The notes below the pieces were generated by a model that had not been told where the DNA came from, did not search any database, and worked only from the letters and a program-made list of their open reading frames with translations. A DNA stretch of 64,000 nt from Celeribacter arenosi (GTDB lineage Bacteria > Pseudomonadota > Alphaproteobacteria > Rhodobacterales > Rhodobacteraceae), in contig NZ_BAABDF010000007.1 of the NCBI RefSeq assembly GCF_039539485.1, positions 248,001-312,000 of the forward strand, given 5' to 3'. Shown piece after piece: positions 18,257 to 27,211 of the stretch. Numbering within the stretch: position 1 is the stretch's first letter; each line of letters opens with the position of its first letter. The position numbers and the translations under genes were made by a program.

Positions 18257-18631
18257 ATGGCAAAGCGTGACAAGCGCGGAAATGCCGCGAGCTTTATCAA
18301 ACTCGATACTTGGATTTTTGGACGACCCGCCTACCGGCGTCTTGGGCTCGGGGCGCGAGGTCTGCACTGGGAGCTGATCCGCGTTTAAAACGGCCACAAC
18401 AACGGGCGGCTGTTCCTCTCACAACGCTTGGCCGCCGAGAGGCTAGGATGCTCGCGCAATACTGTCAGCCGCTACTATCGCGAGCTCGAAGAGGCGGGCT
18501 TCGTGGTCAAAACGCGGGGCGCCTGCCTAGGGCCTAAAGGTGTGGGCCAGGCGGCGCATTGGGCCCTGACGCATCTCGGTGTCGACGGAAGACCGGCAAC
18601 ACTGGAGTTCAAAAACAAAACCCCGGCATGA
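18257..18631 (+). pseudogene. HTH protein interrupted by an in-frame stop
   Basis: One reading frame gives MAKRDKRGNAASFIKL at the front and, after TAA at 18386-18388, continues without shift as NGHNNGRLFLSQRLAAERLGC and a winged-helix segment CSRNTVSRYYRELEEAGFV. Together they match the layout of phage or plasmid-type HTH proteins (Lys/Arg front, conserved NGxNNGR, HTH). The stop replaces a codon just before NGHNNG. A downstream ATG or GTG restart could still make a shorter protein. Otherwise the gene is dead. Confidence 0.75.
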
Positions 18632-19291
18632 TTTTGGGGCATGACATGGCACGGATTTGGGGCAGGCCGGCGCAATAATCGAGCCGAGGGGGAACCCGAA
18701 AGCCCGAAAACTGCGCCATAGAACCAGCCCCCGCCACTGCGCAAAAAATGCGCCATATATACATCCTACCATACCAGCGAAATCACAGCGCGCCGCCTAA
18801 GCGCGAAGGGCAGGGGGGGGTATCTCAAAATTCTAGCGACCTGCCTATCGGCCGGAGGGGGGACCATCATTTTTGTGCGGTCGCAATTGAGGAAAAAAGC
18901 CCAGGGTTGTTTGGTGGAGGATGCGCGGGATGGGCGGAATGTGGTCGTTCGCTGCGGGTGAAAGCAAATCTGGACGGGTCGTCAAAAGCGGGCGTTGATA
19001 GGCACGATTCAGCTTTCGTCATATACAGATGGAGGGTCCGTTAGGTGAGACCCCAAACTGAGACGTCGCTTTCCGCGCGCTGAGCGCTGGCAGCGCGGAA
19101 CATGCAGCCGTGGCGTTGCCTGCAACTTCGTTGCACTGCGATAGGGCTCCGGCATATGCGCGAACTGCGGCGAAAGCCATGCGCACAAGGCTCAAAATGC
19201 GGATCAGGCATTGGCAATAGGACTGGCTGGAATTTCTGCAATCTCACAGTCGCAATCGCGCATGAAATTGGTCGCGCCAAAGCTCGTCAGC
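18632..19291. other. Gene-poor stretch in the island
   Basis: No convincing gene. It contains a run of at least eight G near 18810 and a GC-rich inverted repeat near 19070-19100 (CCGCGC ... GCGCGG). Short open frames here have no recognisable sequence. Confidence 0.5.
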
Positions 19292-19585
19292 CTAATTCAG
19301 CACATCAGACCAATCAGGATGCTTCCTGAACTGTGACGCGGCGAACGGGCAAAGCGGCACGATTTTTTTGCTCTGTTCGCGCATATCGGCGACGATACGT
19401 TCGATCAGAACCGCGCCATAGCCCTGACCTCGCAAAGCATCGGGCATATCAGTGTGATCTATAATTATGATTTTGTCGCCGGTCTTGGAAAACGTTGTCT
19501 CGGCGTCTCCGGCGCTGGTGCGGATGACATAGCGCCCGCCGGTCTCGCCGTCTTCAAAATCCACCTGCATTTGGGTCTCTGGCAT
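19292..19585 (-). CDS. GNAT-like small N-acetyltransferase domain protein
   Basis: A 97-residue protein of the short GNAT subgroup (YjdJ-like). It has the acetyl-CoA loop GQGYGAVLIERIV and the end FAASQFRKHPDWSDVL typical of this subgroup. Substrate unknown. It follows the thioredoxin-reductase-like gene by 15 bp and is probably in its transcript. Confidence 0.82.
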   Translation of the reverse strand: MPETQMQVDFEDGETGGRYVIRTSAGDAETTFSKTGDKIIIIDHTDMPDALRGQGYGAVLIERIVADMREQSKKIVPLCPFAASQFRKHPDWSDVLN

Positions 19586-19600
19586 AATGTGAATCCTACT

Positions 19601-21211
19601 CTATTGGTTTAAGTGGTTCCAAACGGCGCTCATCACGACCGACCCTTCGCCCACCGAGGACGCAACGCGCTTGACCGAACCGGCACGCACATCGCCCACC
19701 GCAAAAATTCCGTGGGTCGAGGTTTCGAACGGCGAGCGGCCCCCATGTCCGGGTCCGGTCAGCACAAAACCTTTGTCGTCCAAAGCGGCATGGCCCGCCA
19801 ACCAGTCGGTGTTTGGCGCGGCTCCCGCCATAATGAAAACCGCCTTGCATTCATAGCGATGCAGCGTGCCTTCGGATTTGTTTTTTACGGTTACGGCGGA
19901 CAGCCTGCTGTCGCCATGCAATTCGGCAATCTCGGTTTGATAATGGATAGTTATCCTTGGATCGGCCTCAAGGCGCGACGACAGATAATTCGACATCGAC
20001 GCAGCCAGACTACCAGAACGCACCAGCAGATGCACGTGAGCCGCCGCGCGGCTTAGGAACATGGCCGCTTGCCCCGCCGAATTGCCTCCACCCACAACGA
20101 CGGCCTCGGAATTGCGACAGAACCGAGATTCCATCTCGGTCGCCGCATAATAAACACCCGCGCCCTCGAATTCTTCCAGCCGTGGGATGGGCAGCTTGCG
20201 ATACTGAACGCCCGTGGCCACGACGATAGAGCGCGCGCACAATTCGCGCCCATTTGAACAGGTTGCATAAAAACGGTCATCGCGGCAGGCCAGCGCCTCG
20301 ATCCGCAAGGGCATGGCGAAGCGGGTACCGAATTTCATCGCCTGCACCTCGCCACGCCACACCAGATCACCGCCGGAGATACCCGTAGGAAAGCCCATGT
20401 AATTCTCGATCCGGCTAGAGGTGCCCGCTTGCCCCCCGATTGCGATATCTTCGGCAACCACGGCGGACAATCCTTCGGCCCCCGCATAAACTCCGGCGGC
20501 TACGCCCGCAGGGCCGCCGCCGACAATCAAAACATCCACGACCTCGTCGTTCGCGATTAACAGTTCAAGCCCCAAGATGCGGGCGAGTTTTTCCGGGGTT
20601 GGATCGTCAATGACCTGCCCGCCGAAAATGACCGCTGGTCCGCATCCTTTCAAATCGCAGCTTGCGCGTTCCGAGTCCGCCTCGGCACTTTCAAGGTCAA
20701 TTAACTGCGCGGCGATCCGGTTACGCTGCGCGAAGATGGCGACCTTCTGGATGTTCTTATCAACATCCGCGCCGATCAGTTTAAGTTCGGTTTGCTCAAG
20801 TTCGACGTTGCCGCGCCGTCTGGCAGCAAAGACTGTCAGAATGATATCGCTCATTTCGGGGATGCGAGACATTAGCTTGATCAAGTCTGTGTTCCTTACG
20901 ACGATCACAGTTGAGGCGGCACACGCCCGCATTTGCATCATCGATGCGGCACCTGAGAGCGTCCCGATTTCCCCCGTAAATTGCGACGGCCCCATCGTTG
21001 CCGAAATAGTGCGCTGCTGCGTGACCGGATGCACGACCTCTATCTCGCCACTTTCGATATAAAGCAGTTCATCCAACGGATCTCCTGGGCGGATGATCGT
21101 CTCGCCCGCCGCATAGGTTCGCGACGTGCCAACCTTGCGCAATGCTTCTACATGGTCCGCCTGTAAAGGAGTCCGCTGCATCTGGCTGAGATCGTTGGCA
21201 AAGCTTTCCAT
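19601..21211 (-). CDS. Cyclic-nucleotide-binding thioredoxin-reductase-like flavoprotein
   Basis: A 536-residue three-part fusion. Residues about 1-140 form a CRP-like cyclic-nucleotide-binding domain (GETIIRPGDPLDELLYIESGEIEV). Residues about 145-215 look like a thioredoxin or glutaredoxin-type fold ending DPTPEKLARILGL. Residues 225-530 are a low-Mr thioredoxin-reductase-like part with FAD motif GGGPAGVAAGVYA and NADPH motif GGGNSAGQAAMFL. The redox CxxC is missing: its place reads YYAATEMESRF, so it cannot be a classical thioredoxin reductase. The LysR gene lies 85 bp upstream on the same strand. Confidence 0.88.
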   Translation of the reverse strand: MESFANDLSQMQRTPLQADHVEALRKVGTSRTYAAGETIIRPGDPLDELLYIESGEIEVVHPVTQQRTISATMGPSQFTGEIGTLSGAASMMQMRACAASTVIVVRNTDLIKLMSRIPEMSDIILTVFAARRRGNVELEQTELKLIGADVDKNIQKVAIFAQRNRIAAQLIDLESAEADSERASCDLKGCGPAVIFGGQVIDDPTPEKLARILGLELLIANDEVVDVLIVGGGPAGVAAGVYAGAEGLSAVVAEDIAIGGQAGTSSRIENYMGFPTGISGGDLVWRGEVQAMKFGTRFAMPLRIEALACRDDRFYATCSNGRELCARSIVVATGVQYRKLPIPRLEEFEGAGVYYAATEMESRFCRNSEAVVVGGGNSAGQAAMFLSRAAAHVHLLVRSGSLAASMSNYLSSRLEADPRITIHYQTEIAELHGDSRLSAVTVKNKSEGTLHRYECKAVFIMAGAAPNTDWLAGHAALDDKGFVLTGPGHGGRSPFETSTHGIFAVGDVRAGSVKRVASSVGEGSVVMSAVWNHLNQ

Positions 21212-21296
21212 GCTCGGCGTCCTTCTTACTGAGTGTTGGCGGGTTCGGGCGCGTCGTATGTACTTTAATTAGGATAACCGCACTATTGGTGAGCCC

Positions 21297-22208
21297 TCAA
21301 GGTACCCCATGCCACGGCTTTTTACGGCCGATTTGCTCAATCAGGAAATCCATAAAAACGCGCACCTTGGCAGAGACCACGTTGCTCTTGGGGTAAATCA
21401 ACCAGAGCGCGGGCGTGTCGGCCAGTTCATAGTCATCCAAGACCCGAATGAGGGATCCGTCCGACAATTCTTTATGGACAGACCAGAGGGAATTGATCGA
21501 AATCCCCATCCCTTCTACGGTCAATTTCTTTTGTGTCATGCCATCATTCAAAAGTAATCGATGGGCTGCGCGTTTGGGGTCATACACAGCTGAGGTCCCA
21601 TCAGTTGAGACAAGGTCGCGTTGTTCCAAATTGCGGAAAGCAATCAATCGGTGTGTTTGCAGATCGTCAGGTGTCTTGGGGGTCCCGTGTCGGTCCAGAT
21701 ATTCCGGAGAAGCGCATAAAATGCGCTGGTCGTCGGCAAGCTTGCGCGCTGTCAGTGTGCTGTCTTCCAGGACGGAGTTACGCAGGGCAAGGTCATAACT
21801 GCCCTCAATCAGGTCGAACTGCGTGTCGGAGAGGTGCAGGTCCAGCGTGAGGTCGGGGTAGAGGTCAATGAACTTTGGCAATTGCGGCGCGATATAAAGC
21901 TGTGCGAACGAACTGGGGGCGGCGAAGCGCAAGGTGCCACTGATTTGTGTGCGCCCTTTTCCAAGCGCCGCCAATGCTGCTTCCTCCTGCGCAATCATCT
22001 CGCGGGCGTAGGGCAAGAAATCCTGCCCTTCTATCGATAGCGACACTTTGCGCGTTGAGCGGTGCAAAAGTTCCGCACCAACAAAATGCTCTAACTTCGC
22101 AATGCGCGTACTCGCCACAGCAGGCGCCATGCCCAGCGCGCGCCCCGCCGCACTGATATTTAGCTTTTCACAAGCAAGTACAAAAAGGCGCAGACTTTGG
22201 GTGTCCAA
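21297..22208 (-). CDS. LysR-family transcriptional regulator
   Basis: A 303-residue regulator. The N-terminal winged HTH is visible (LNISAAGRALGMAPAVASTRIAKLEHFVG), followed by the effector-binding domain starting near residue 90 (ISGTLRFAAPSSFA). It diverges from the CmcJ-like gene across a 98-bp AT-rich region and probably controls that operon. It may also be cotranscribed with the flavoprotein gene on its own strand. Effector unknown. Confidence 0.92.
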   Translation of the reverse strand: MDTQSLRLFVLACEKLNISAAGRALGMAPAVASTRIAKLEHFVGAELLHRSTRKVSLSIEGQDFLPYAREMIAQEEAALAALGKGRTQISGTLRFAAPSSFAQLYIAPQLPKFIDLYPDLTLDLHLSDTQFDLIEGSYDLALRNSVLEDSTLTARKLADDQRILCASPEYLDRHGTPKTPDDLQTHRLIAFRNLEQRDLVSTDGTSAVYDPKRAAHRLLLNDGMTQKKLTVEGMGISINSLWSVHKELSDGSLIRVLDDYELADTPALWLIYPKSNVVSAKVRVFMDFLIEQIGRKKPWHGVP

Positions 22209-22306
22209 ATTATATCCTTTTTCGAAATACTGAAATCAATTTTGTCAAGTTTTTATATTTTTCCATACTGATATCTCTGGTGTCAAGCTGAAGAACGGAG
22301 GCTTTC

Positions 22307-23083
22307 ATGACCCAGACAGCGACAGTGAATTACCATGTCCACAAACCGGAACGGCAGGCGTTTGAGTTGGACGCAGGCGGGATTGTTGGCAACCTCTTAT
22401 CGCCCGAACTTGCCCCCACACAGGTACAGGTCTTTGATGAACGCGCCGTCGGCGCCAGCACAACGTTCGAAGAATCCTCCGTCGGGTTTACGACCTCTCC
22501 GACGAAGGTTCGCGCCTTTGATGTCTCGAATTGGCAGCACACATATGAAGCCGAACTGACCACGCTTCTGACCGCCGAAATTGACGCCAAAGAAGTCATC
22601 ATTTTCGATCATACCGTGCGCTCCGATGACCCCAATTCCGCTCGAAAACCCGCACGCAACGTGCATAGTGACTATAGCCTGCACGGGGCCAAACAACGCC
22701 TCATCGACATTCTGGGCGAAGAAACAGCGGCGGAATGGGCCAAAGGCCACTACGCGTTCGTCAACGTCTGGCGGCCAGTGGGTGCGCCTATCAATTCGGC
22801 CCCACTTGGCTTCATCCTGCCGGATAGCGTTGAAAAATGTGACTGGATCTTGCTCGACCTGATTTATCCGGATCGCAAGGGGCAAATCTTGGGCCTGGCG
22901 GCGAACCCTGATCATCGATGGATTTACAGATCCAAGATGACGCCGGACGATGTCGCCTATTTCAATATTTACGACAACCAGGGTCGCCCCTCTATCGGGC
23001 ATAGCGCGTTGGACATGGTCGAAGATCCAAACATCCATACCGTGCGCCAAAGCATCGAGAGCCGGACGCTGGTTCGGTACTGA
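22307..23083 (+). CDS. CmcJ/NvfI-family Fe(II)/2OG oxygenase-like protein
   Basis: A 258-residue protein of the CmcJ/NvfI family, whose characterised members are fungal Fe(II)/2-oxoglutarate oxygenases and a cephamycin-pathway protein. The expected ligands are visible: H120-x-D122 (RNVHSDYS), H232 (GHSALD) and the closing SRTLVRY arginine. VNVWRP in the middle is typical. It is the first gene of an operon with an SDR and a second oxygenase, opposite LysR. The substrate is unknown; a hydroxylation followed by oxidation or reduction is plausible. Confidence 0.8.
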   Translation: MTQTATVNYHVHKPERQAFELDAGGIVGNLLSPELAPTQVQVFDERAVGASTTFEESSVGFTTSPTKVRAFDVSNWQHTYEAELTTLLTAEIDAKEVIIFDHTVRSDDPNSARKPARNVHSDYSLHGAKQRLIDILGEETAAEWAKGHYAFVNVWRPVGAPINSAPLGFILPDSVEKCDWILLDLIYPDRKGQILGLAANPDHRWIYRSKMTPDDVAYFNIYDNQGRPSIGHSALDMVEDPNIHTVRQSIESRTLVRY

Positions 23084-23121
23084 ACGCCCCAACGCCCGGA
23101 TAAAGAACGAAAGACAATCAC

Positions 23122-23910
23122 ATGACCAAGACCATTCTTATTACAGGGGCCACCGATGGCATCGGCCTTCTCACCGCGCAAAACCTCGCAGCTGAGGGCC
23201 ACACGATATTGCTGCATGGCCGCAGTGCGGAAAAACTAGCGGCGGCGGCAAAGAAGGTCGGCGGCACGACCAAGACTTATACCGCCGATCTGTCCCGCAT
23301 GGCGGACGTCCAAGCGCTTGCGGCAGACATCCGCAAAAATCACGACCAGCTTGATGTCGTCATAAACAACGCCGGTGTTCTCAAGGCGCCGAATACGGTC
23401 ACAAGAGACGGTTTTGATCTGCGGTTCATGGTCAACACCATTGCGCCCTACGTGTTGACCCGCGCCCTCTTGCCGATCATCGCCAAGGACGGCCGCATCG
23501 TTAATTTGTCTTCCGCCGCACAAGCACCAATTGATGTTGCGGCATTACTTGGGCGCAAACCCGTCGGCGACTCGGCTGCGTACGCCCAAAGCAAATTGGC
23601 CATTACGATCTGGACACAAGAGTTGGCCAAAGAACTCCCCGATGGGCCTGCGGTTATTGCGGTGAACCCCGGTTCGCTGTTGGCTTCCAAAATGGTGAAA
23701 GAGGGCTATGGCATCGCGGGGAACGATCTGAGCATCGGCGCAAGCATCCTGCGCGAAGCTGCATTGAGAGCATCCTTTGCAAACGCCACTGGCAAGTATT
23801 TCGACAACGACAGCCAGCGTTTTACGCAGCCTCATCCCGCCGCAATGGACAGCGGCCATGTGATGAGTGTGATGCAAGGCATCACCGACGCCATCGCCGA
23901 GCTGGGCTAA
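23122..23910 (+). CDS. Short-chain dehydrogenase/reductase
   Basis: A 262-residue classical-type SDR using NAD(P). It has the TGATDGIG cofactor motif, the NNAG motif, the catalytic Ser in NLSSAAQ and Tyr/Lys in YAQSKLA. It lies 38 bp after the CmcJ-like gene and 50 bp before the 2OG-oxygenase gene, and probably acts on a product of one of them. Substrate unknown. Confidence 0.9.
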   Translation: MTKTILITGATDGIGLLTAQNLAAEGHTILLHGRSAEKLAAAAKKVGGTTKTYTADLSRMADVQALAADIRKNHDQLDVVINNAGVLKAPNTVTRDGFDLRFMVNTIAPYVLTRALLPIIAKDGRIVNLSSAAQAPIDVAALLGRKPVGDSAAYAQSKLAITIWTQELAKELPDGPAVIAVNPGSLLASKMVKEGYGIAGNDLSIGASILREAALRASFANATGKYFDNDSQRFTQPHPAAMDSGHVMSVMQGITDAIAELG

Positions 23911-23960
23911 CCCAACCCAACAAACAAAGGGGCCTGCGCCCCGTATCAGGAGTATTTACA

Positions 23961-24869
23961 ATGCAAACGAATGTCCTAGACCGCGCTCGCGCGATTGAAC
24001 GTCCCACCCGTGATGAAATGCTGCAACGCACATTTTCAGTTCAGCAGTTCTGGAGCCAAAACAAGGACCTGTTCAAAGACGCTTGGAAAGAGTGGGAAGA
24101 CAGCACAGGCCAGACCGCAGTTCTCGACAGCAGCCTTTACGACCCAAAATTGCGCGCTGCTGTTGAGCAAGCATGGGAAGACCCCACCAAAGAAGGTGCT
24201 GTTAAAGACCTGTGGGAAGAAGTGTTCCCCGGCGTCTACAAAACCCAATTCTTTGATCCAGATCGCCTGGATGTTCTGCGCGACTACCTTGAAGGCGTGG
24301 CAGACGCTGATATTCCGCTGCGCCCGCCCTATGGAATTTCGCTGAACCGTGGCGGGGCTATGCTTGATGAACGTTCCGAAGGGCACCTCGGTGCGCCGAA
24401 TTTCCAGACCTTCTATCGTGGTTTGATGGATGCCTACATGCGCCCGATTTCGCGCCTGCTTTTCCCCGATATCGTTGGGTACGACACGCAAACGTTCGGG
24501 TTTTCGATCCAGTGGCAGGCGAATGCTGATACCTCCCTGCGCGCCCACACGGACGCCTCCTCGGTGACGTTGAACATCAACCTCAACCTGCCCGGTGAAG
24601 ATTTTTCCGGCTCCGGAGTGCGGTTCGTTGATCGCGATACCCGTCAGGTCAGCGAGCTGACGTTCGCCCCTGGCACAGCATTGATCCACCACGGCAGCGT
24701 GGCACATGAATCCATGCCGATCACCGAAGGCGAGCGCTCGAATTTCGTCCTTTGGCTGTATGGCGATGATGGTCAGGTGCCTCGTTTTGGCGGGAGTGAA
24801 ACCAAACTTGATCCTCGCGCGCGATGGTCCGTACCGACAACCAAGGGCGATGGTTTCGCGCCGTTCTAG
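23961..24869 (+). CDS. 2-oxoglutarate/Fe(II)-dependent oxygenase
   Basis: A 302-residue double-stranded-beta-helix oxygenase. The iron facial triad reads H196-x-D198 (AHTDAS) and H249 (SVAHE); R259 (GERSN) should bind 2-oxoglutarate. The stretch GSGVRFVDRD then PGTALIHHG is like prolyl-4-hydroxylase-type enzymes. The N-terminal 100 residues are helical and carry no known motif. It is the last gene of the LysR-linked operon. A small molecule is the more likely substrate given the neighbours, but a protein hydroxylase cannot be ruled out. Confidence 0.85.
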   Translation: MQTNVLDRARAIERPTRDEMLQRTFSVQQFWSQNKDLFKDAWKEWEDSTGQTAVLDSSLYDPKLRAAVEQAWEDPTKEGAVKDLWEEVFPGVYKTQFFDPDRLDVLRDYLEGVADADIPLRPPYGISLNRGGAMLDERSEGHLGAPNFQTFYRGLMDAYMRPISRLLFPDIVGYDTQTFGFSIQWQANADTSLRAHTDASSVTLNINLNLPGEDFSGSGVRFVDRDTRQVSELTFAPGTALIHHGSVAHESMPITEGERSNFVLWLYGDDGQVPRFGGSETKLDPRARWSVPTTKGDGFAPF

Positions 24870-25014
24870 GTTGCGCAGTGAATAACGGGATGGGCGGCGA
24901 AATCCGCCCCTCCACGTGCCGATTCAGTTCACTTTTTATCGAGCAAGACTCGCACTTAAGATTGATATAGCCTCGGCAAACATCGCGGAACGAAATCTTT
25001 GGGAGGGGATTTTG

Positions 25015-26823
25015 ATGGCCGATTACATGACAAAAACAAACGCGGTTCCGGCGATTGCAGCGTCTTGGGCGCGATGCGAACGTGTCTACAACCTTAAACG
25101 CAATGCTGCCCAACCTATCTTGCGCCTGCAGTCGTCCGAGGTTGCGCCCCGCCAAGAAGCAATGATTGACCGCACAGGCGGTAAGCAAGGCATCTTTCGC
25201 CAACTTGCAACTCTCGCGGCGAACGCTGGGAACTGTCTAATTGTCACCGACCGAGACGGTATTTTGGTCCGTCTCGAAAGTAAAGACGCGGGCGAGGATT
25301 GGAACGGGATTGCGCTTGGGTCGGTTTGGGATGAACGAATTGCAGGGACCAACGGTGTCTCTATGGCCCTGGCAGAAGGTCGGGACTTCACCGTTCGTGG
25401 CAAAGATCACTTCTACTCCCAGCTGAAACCCTTCGCCTGTTGCTCGGTCCCTTTGCGCGACGCGGCCAATGAGATCATCGGCGTCGCTAATCTGTCCTCG
25501 ATCGACACCGGCAACCCAACGGATTTCTTGTTCGCACAGCAACTCCTCAGGGCCGCAGCGAGCCGCATTCAGCAAACGTTGTTCGAAAAGAAATTCACAG
25601 ATCAATGCATTGTCTCTGTCGCGGCACACGGTCGGCGCGATCTGATCAAAGGGGCTGAGTTGATCGCCGTAGATGAAAACGGGATCATCCTCGGCGCGAC
25701 GTCCCAAGCACATAGCTTGGCTGGATACGAGACGCACGCACACTTGACCGGTCTCTCGTTTGAAGACGCGTTTGGCGCCGAGATGCCGAACATAGATCAC
25801 GTTCCGGGACGGGTCCTCAGCGTGCGCAGGGATCAGGGGCCTATGCTAGACCTCTGGTCACGGGCGCCCCTGCAAGACAATCGTGCTGTCGTCGGTTGGC
25901 GGCCAGTTACCATGCCGGTCCGGCATCAAAGGCAGCAGCCAACCTTGAAGGACTTTGCAATCGGTAGCCCCGCACTGCGCGAAATTTGCGACCGGGCAAA
26001 GGCCACATTGGATCATGGCCTTCCGATTTTGATTGAGGGAGAAACTGGAACCGGCAAAAGCGCATTGATTACGGCGTTGCTGGGTAATGCGTTCAACACT
26101 GTGACCGTTGATTGCGCTGCCTTGGACGCCTCTGACGAAAACCGTGACTACGTCCGATCCTTGATCGAACAAGCACGTATTGCCGTAGCGCTGGATGGCG
26201 CAATGCCGCAAAAGACCGCTCTGGTATTTGACAATGTGGACGAGATGCCCCCCTTCGCGCAGGCGGCGTTGCGTAATATTCTGGATGAAACTGGAAAGGC
26301 CCATTCTACATTCGACGCTAACATGGTTATCGTCACGACGTGCCGTCGCCCATTGAAAGATGTGGTCGAGGAAAGGACCTTTCGGGATGACCTCTATTAC
26401 ATGCTGTCTGGCGCTGCTTTCATTCTGCCGCCACTACGTCACCGCGACGCGAGACCACTGGCTAAATGCATGGCGCAGAGGCTTGCGGGCAAACAGGTTA
26501 CGCTGACACAGGATGCCACGGACGAGATCAGCAACTACGGCTGGCCGGGGAACGTGCGGGAACTGCAAAGCGTGCTGCGGCAGGCATTGATCCAAGGCGA
26601 TGGCACGCAAATAACGCGCCTTGACCTTGCGCTAGCAACTTCGTCGCCTGTTTCGACACCCTGTATCGCGATGCGTCCCTCACCATATAACGAGGAACAA
26701 ACGCTACTCGACGCCCTGAACGGCGCCCGCTGGAACGTCTCGAAAGCCGCCCGAACATTAGGCATCGGGCGGGCGACGATCCATAGAAAGATGAAGGCCT
26801 TTGGCATCGCGCGCCCGATTTGA
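25015..26823 (+). CDS. AcoR-type bacterial enhancer-binding regulator lacking GAFTGA
   Basis: A 602-residue regulator with a GAF-containing sensor (residues about 50-200, DRDGILVRLESKDAGEDWNGI), an AAA+ domain and a Fis-type HTH at the C-terminus (NVSKAARTLGIGRATIHRKMK). Walker A is GETGTGKS at 342-349. The GAFTGA sigma54-contact loop is absent and the Walker A to B distance is shortened. Walker B reads LVFDNVDE, so the usual second acid after D406 is Asn. It likely activates by another route than sigma54. The start at 25015 follows GGGAGGGG. It converges on the dehydrogenase operon it probably controls. Confidence 0.88.
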   Translation: MADYMTKTNAVPAIAASWARCERVYNLKRNAAQPILRLQSSEVAPRQEAMIDRTGGKQGIFRQLATLAANAGNCLIVTDRDGILVRLESKDAGEDWNGIALGSVWDERIAGTNGVSMALAEGRDFTVRGKDHFYSQLKPFACCSVPLRDAANEIIGVANLSSIDTGNPTDFLFAQQLLRAAASRIQQTLFEKKFTDQCIVSVAAHGRRDLIKGAELIAVDENGIILGATSQAHSLAGYETHAHLTGLSFEDAFGAEMPNIDHVPGRVLSVRRDQGPMLDLWSRAPLQDNRAVVGWRPVTMPVRHQRQQPTLKDFAIGSPALREICDRAKATLDHGLPILIEGETGTGKSALITALLGNAFNTVTVDCAALDASDENRDYVRSLIEQARIAVALDGAMPQKTALVFDNVDEMPPFAQAALRNILDETGKAHSTFDANMVIVTTCRRPLKDVVEERTFRDDLYYMLSGAAFILPPLRHRDARPLAKCMAQRLAGKQVTLTQDATDEISNYGWPGNVRELQSVLRQALIQGDGTQITRLDLALATSSPVSTPCIAMRPSPYNEEQTLLDALNGARWNVSKAARTLGIGRATIHRKMKAFGIARPI

Positions 26824-26848
26824 ACGTGCTTGAACACGGCAAGTAGCG

Positions 26849-27211
26849 TTAGAAGCGGTTTAGTCCGCCTTTCTGCGTGATGTAGAGCGGCGAAATACCT
26901 TCGAGCACGCTCTTTATGTATGGTGTGGCATTGTCAGAGACGATGCCTTTGCAACTATCGACCAAGTCAAAGAAGCGGCCCGCGTAGTTCTCGGCGAAGC
27001 CCTTGACGTGAAGGTCGCCGTTCTCCGCATCACTGTAGCGTTCGAGGATGTGCCATGTGCCGGTGTCACCGACCTCATACCATTCATAAACAAGCGTGCC
27101 GTCTTCCTTGCTTGCTCGGCCAACAAGTTCAGACATCAGGCCATGAAAGCCTGCTCGGTTTGCGTCTGGTACTGTGACCTCAAGATGGACGTGGATGGTT
27201 TCGTTAGACAT
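26849..27211 (-). CDS. Antibiotic-biosynthesis-monooxygenase (ABM) domain protein
   Basis: A 120-residue dimeric alpha-beta barrel protein, similar to YgiN-like quinol monooxygenases: VHLEVTVPDANRAGF at the start, EDGTLVYEWYEV and WHILERYSD in the middle. Last gene of the dehydrogenase operon; its start overlaps the lipoate ligase gene by 76 bp. It may handle a quinone or reactive by-product of the pathway; this is inference. Confidence 0.78.
   Translation of the reverse strand: MSNETIHVHLEVTVPDANRAGFHGLMSELVGRASKEDGTLVYEWYEVGDTGTWHILERYSDAENGDLHVKGFAENYAGRFFDLVDSCKGIVSDNATPYIKSVLEGISPLYITQKGGLNRF

Noticed and set aside
18748..19044. A 98-codon frame in the island gap
   Set aside because: No ribosome site, no recognised sequence, and runs through a poly-G stretch.
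22242..22271. TTGTCA and a weak -10 before the CmcJ-like gene as a promoter
   Set aside because: The -10 matches only two or three consensus bases, too weak to call.
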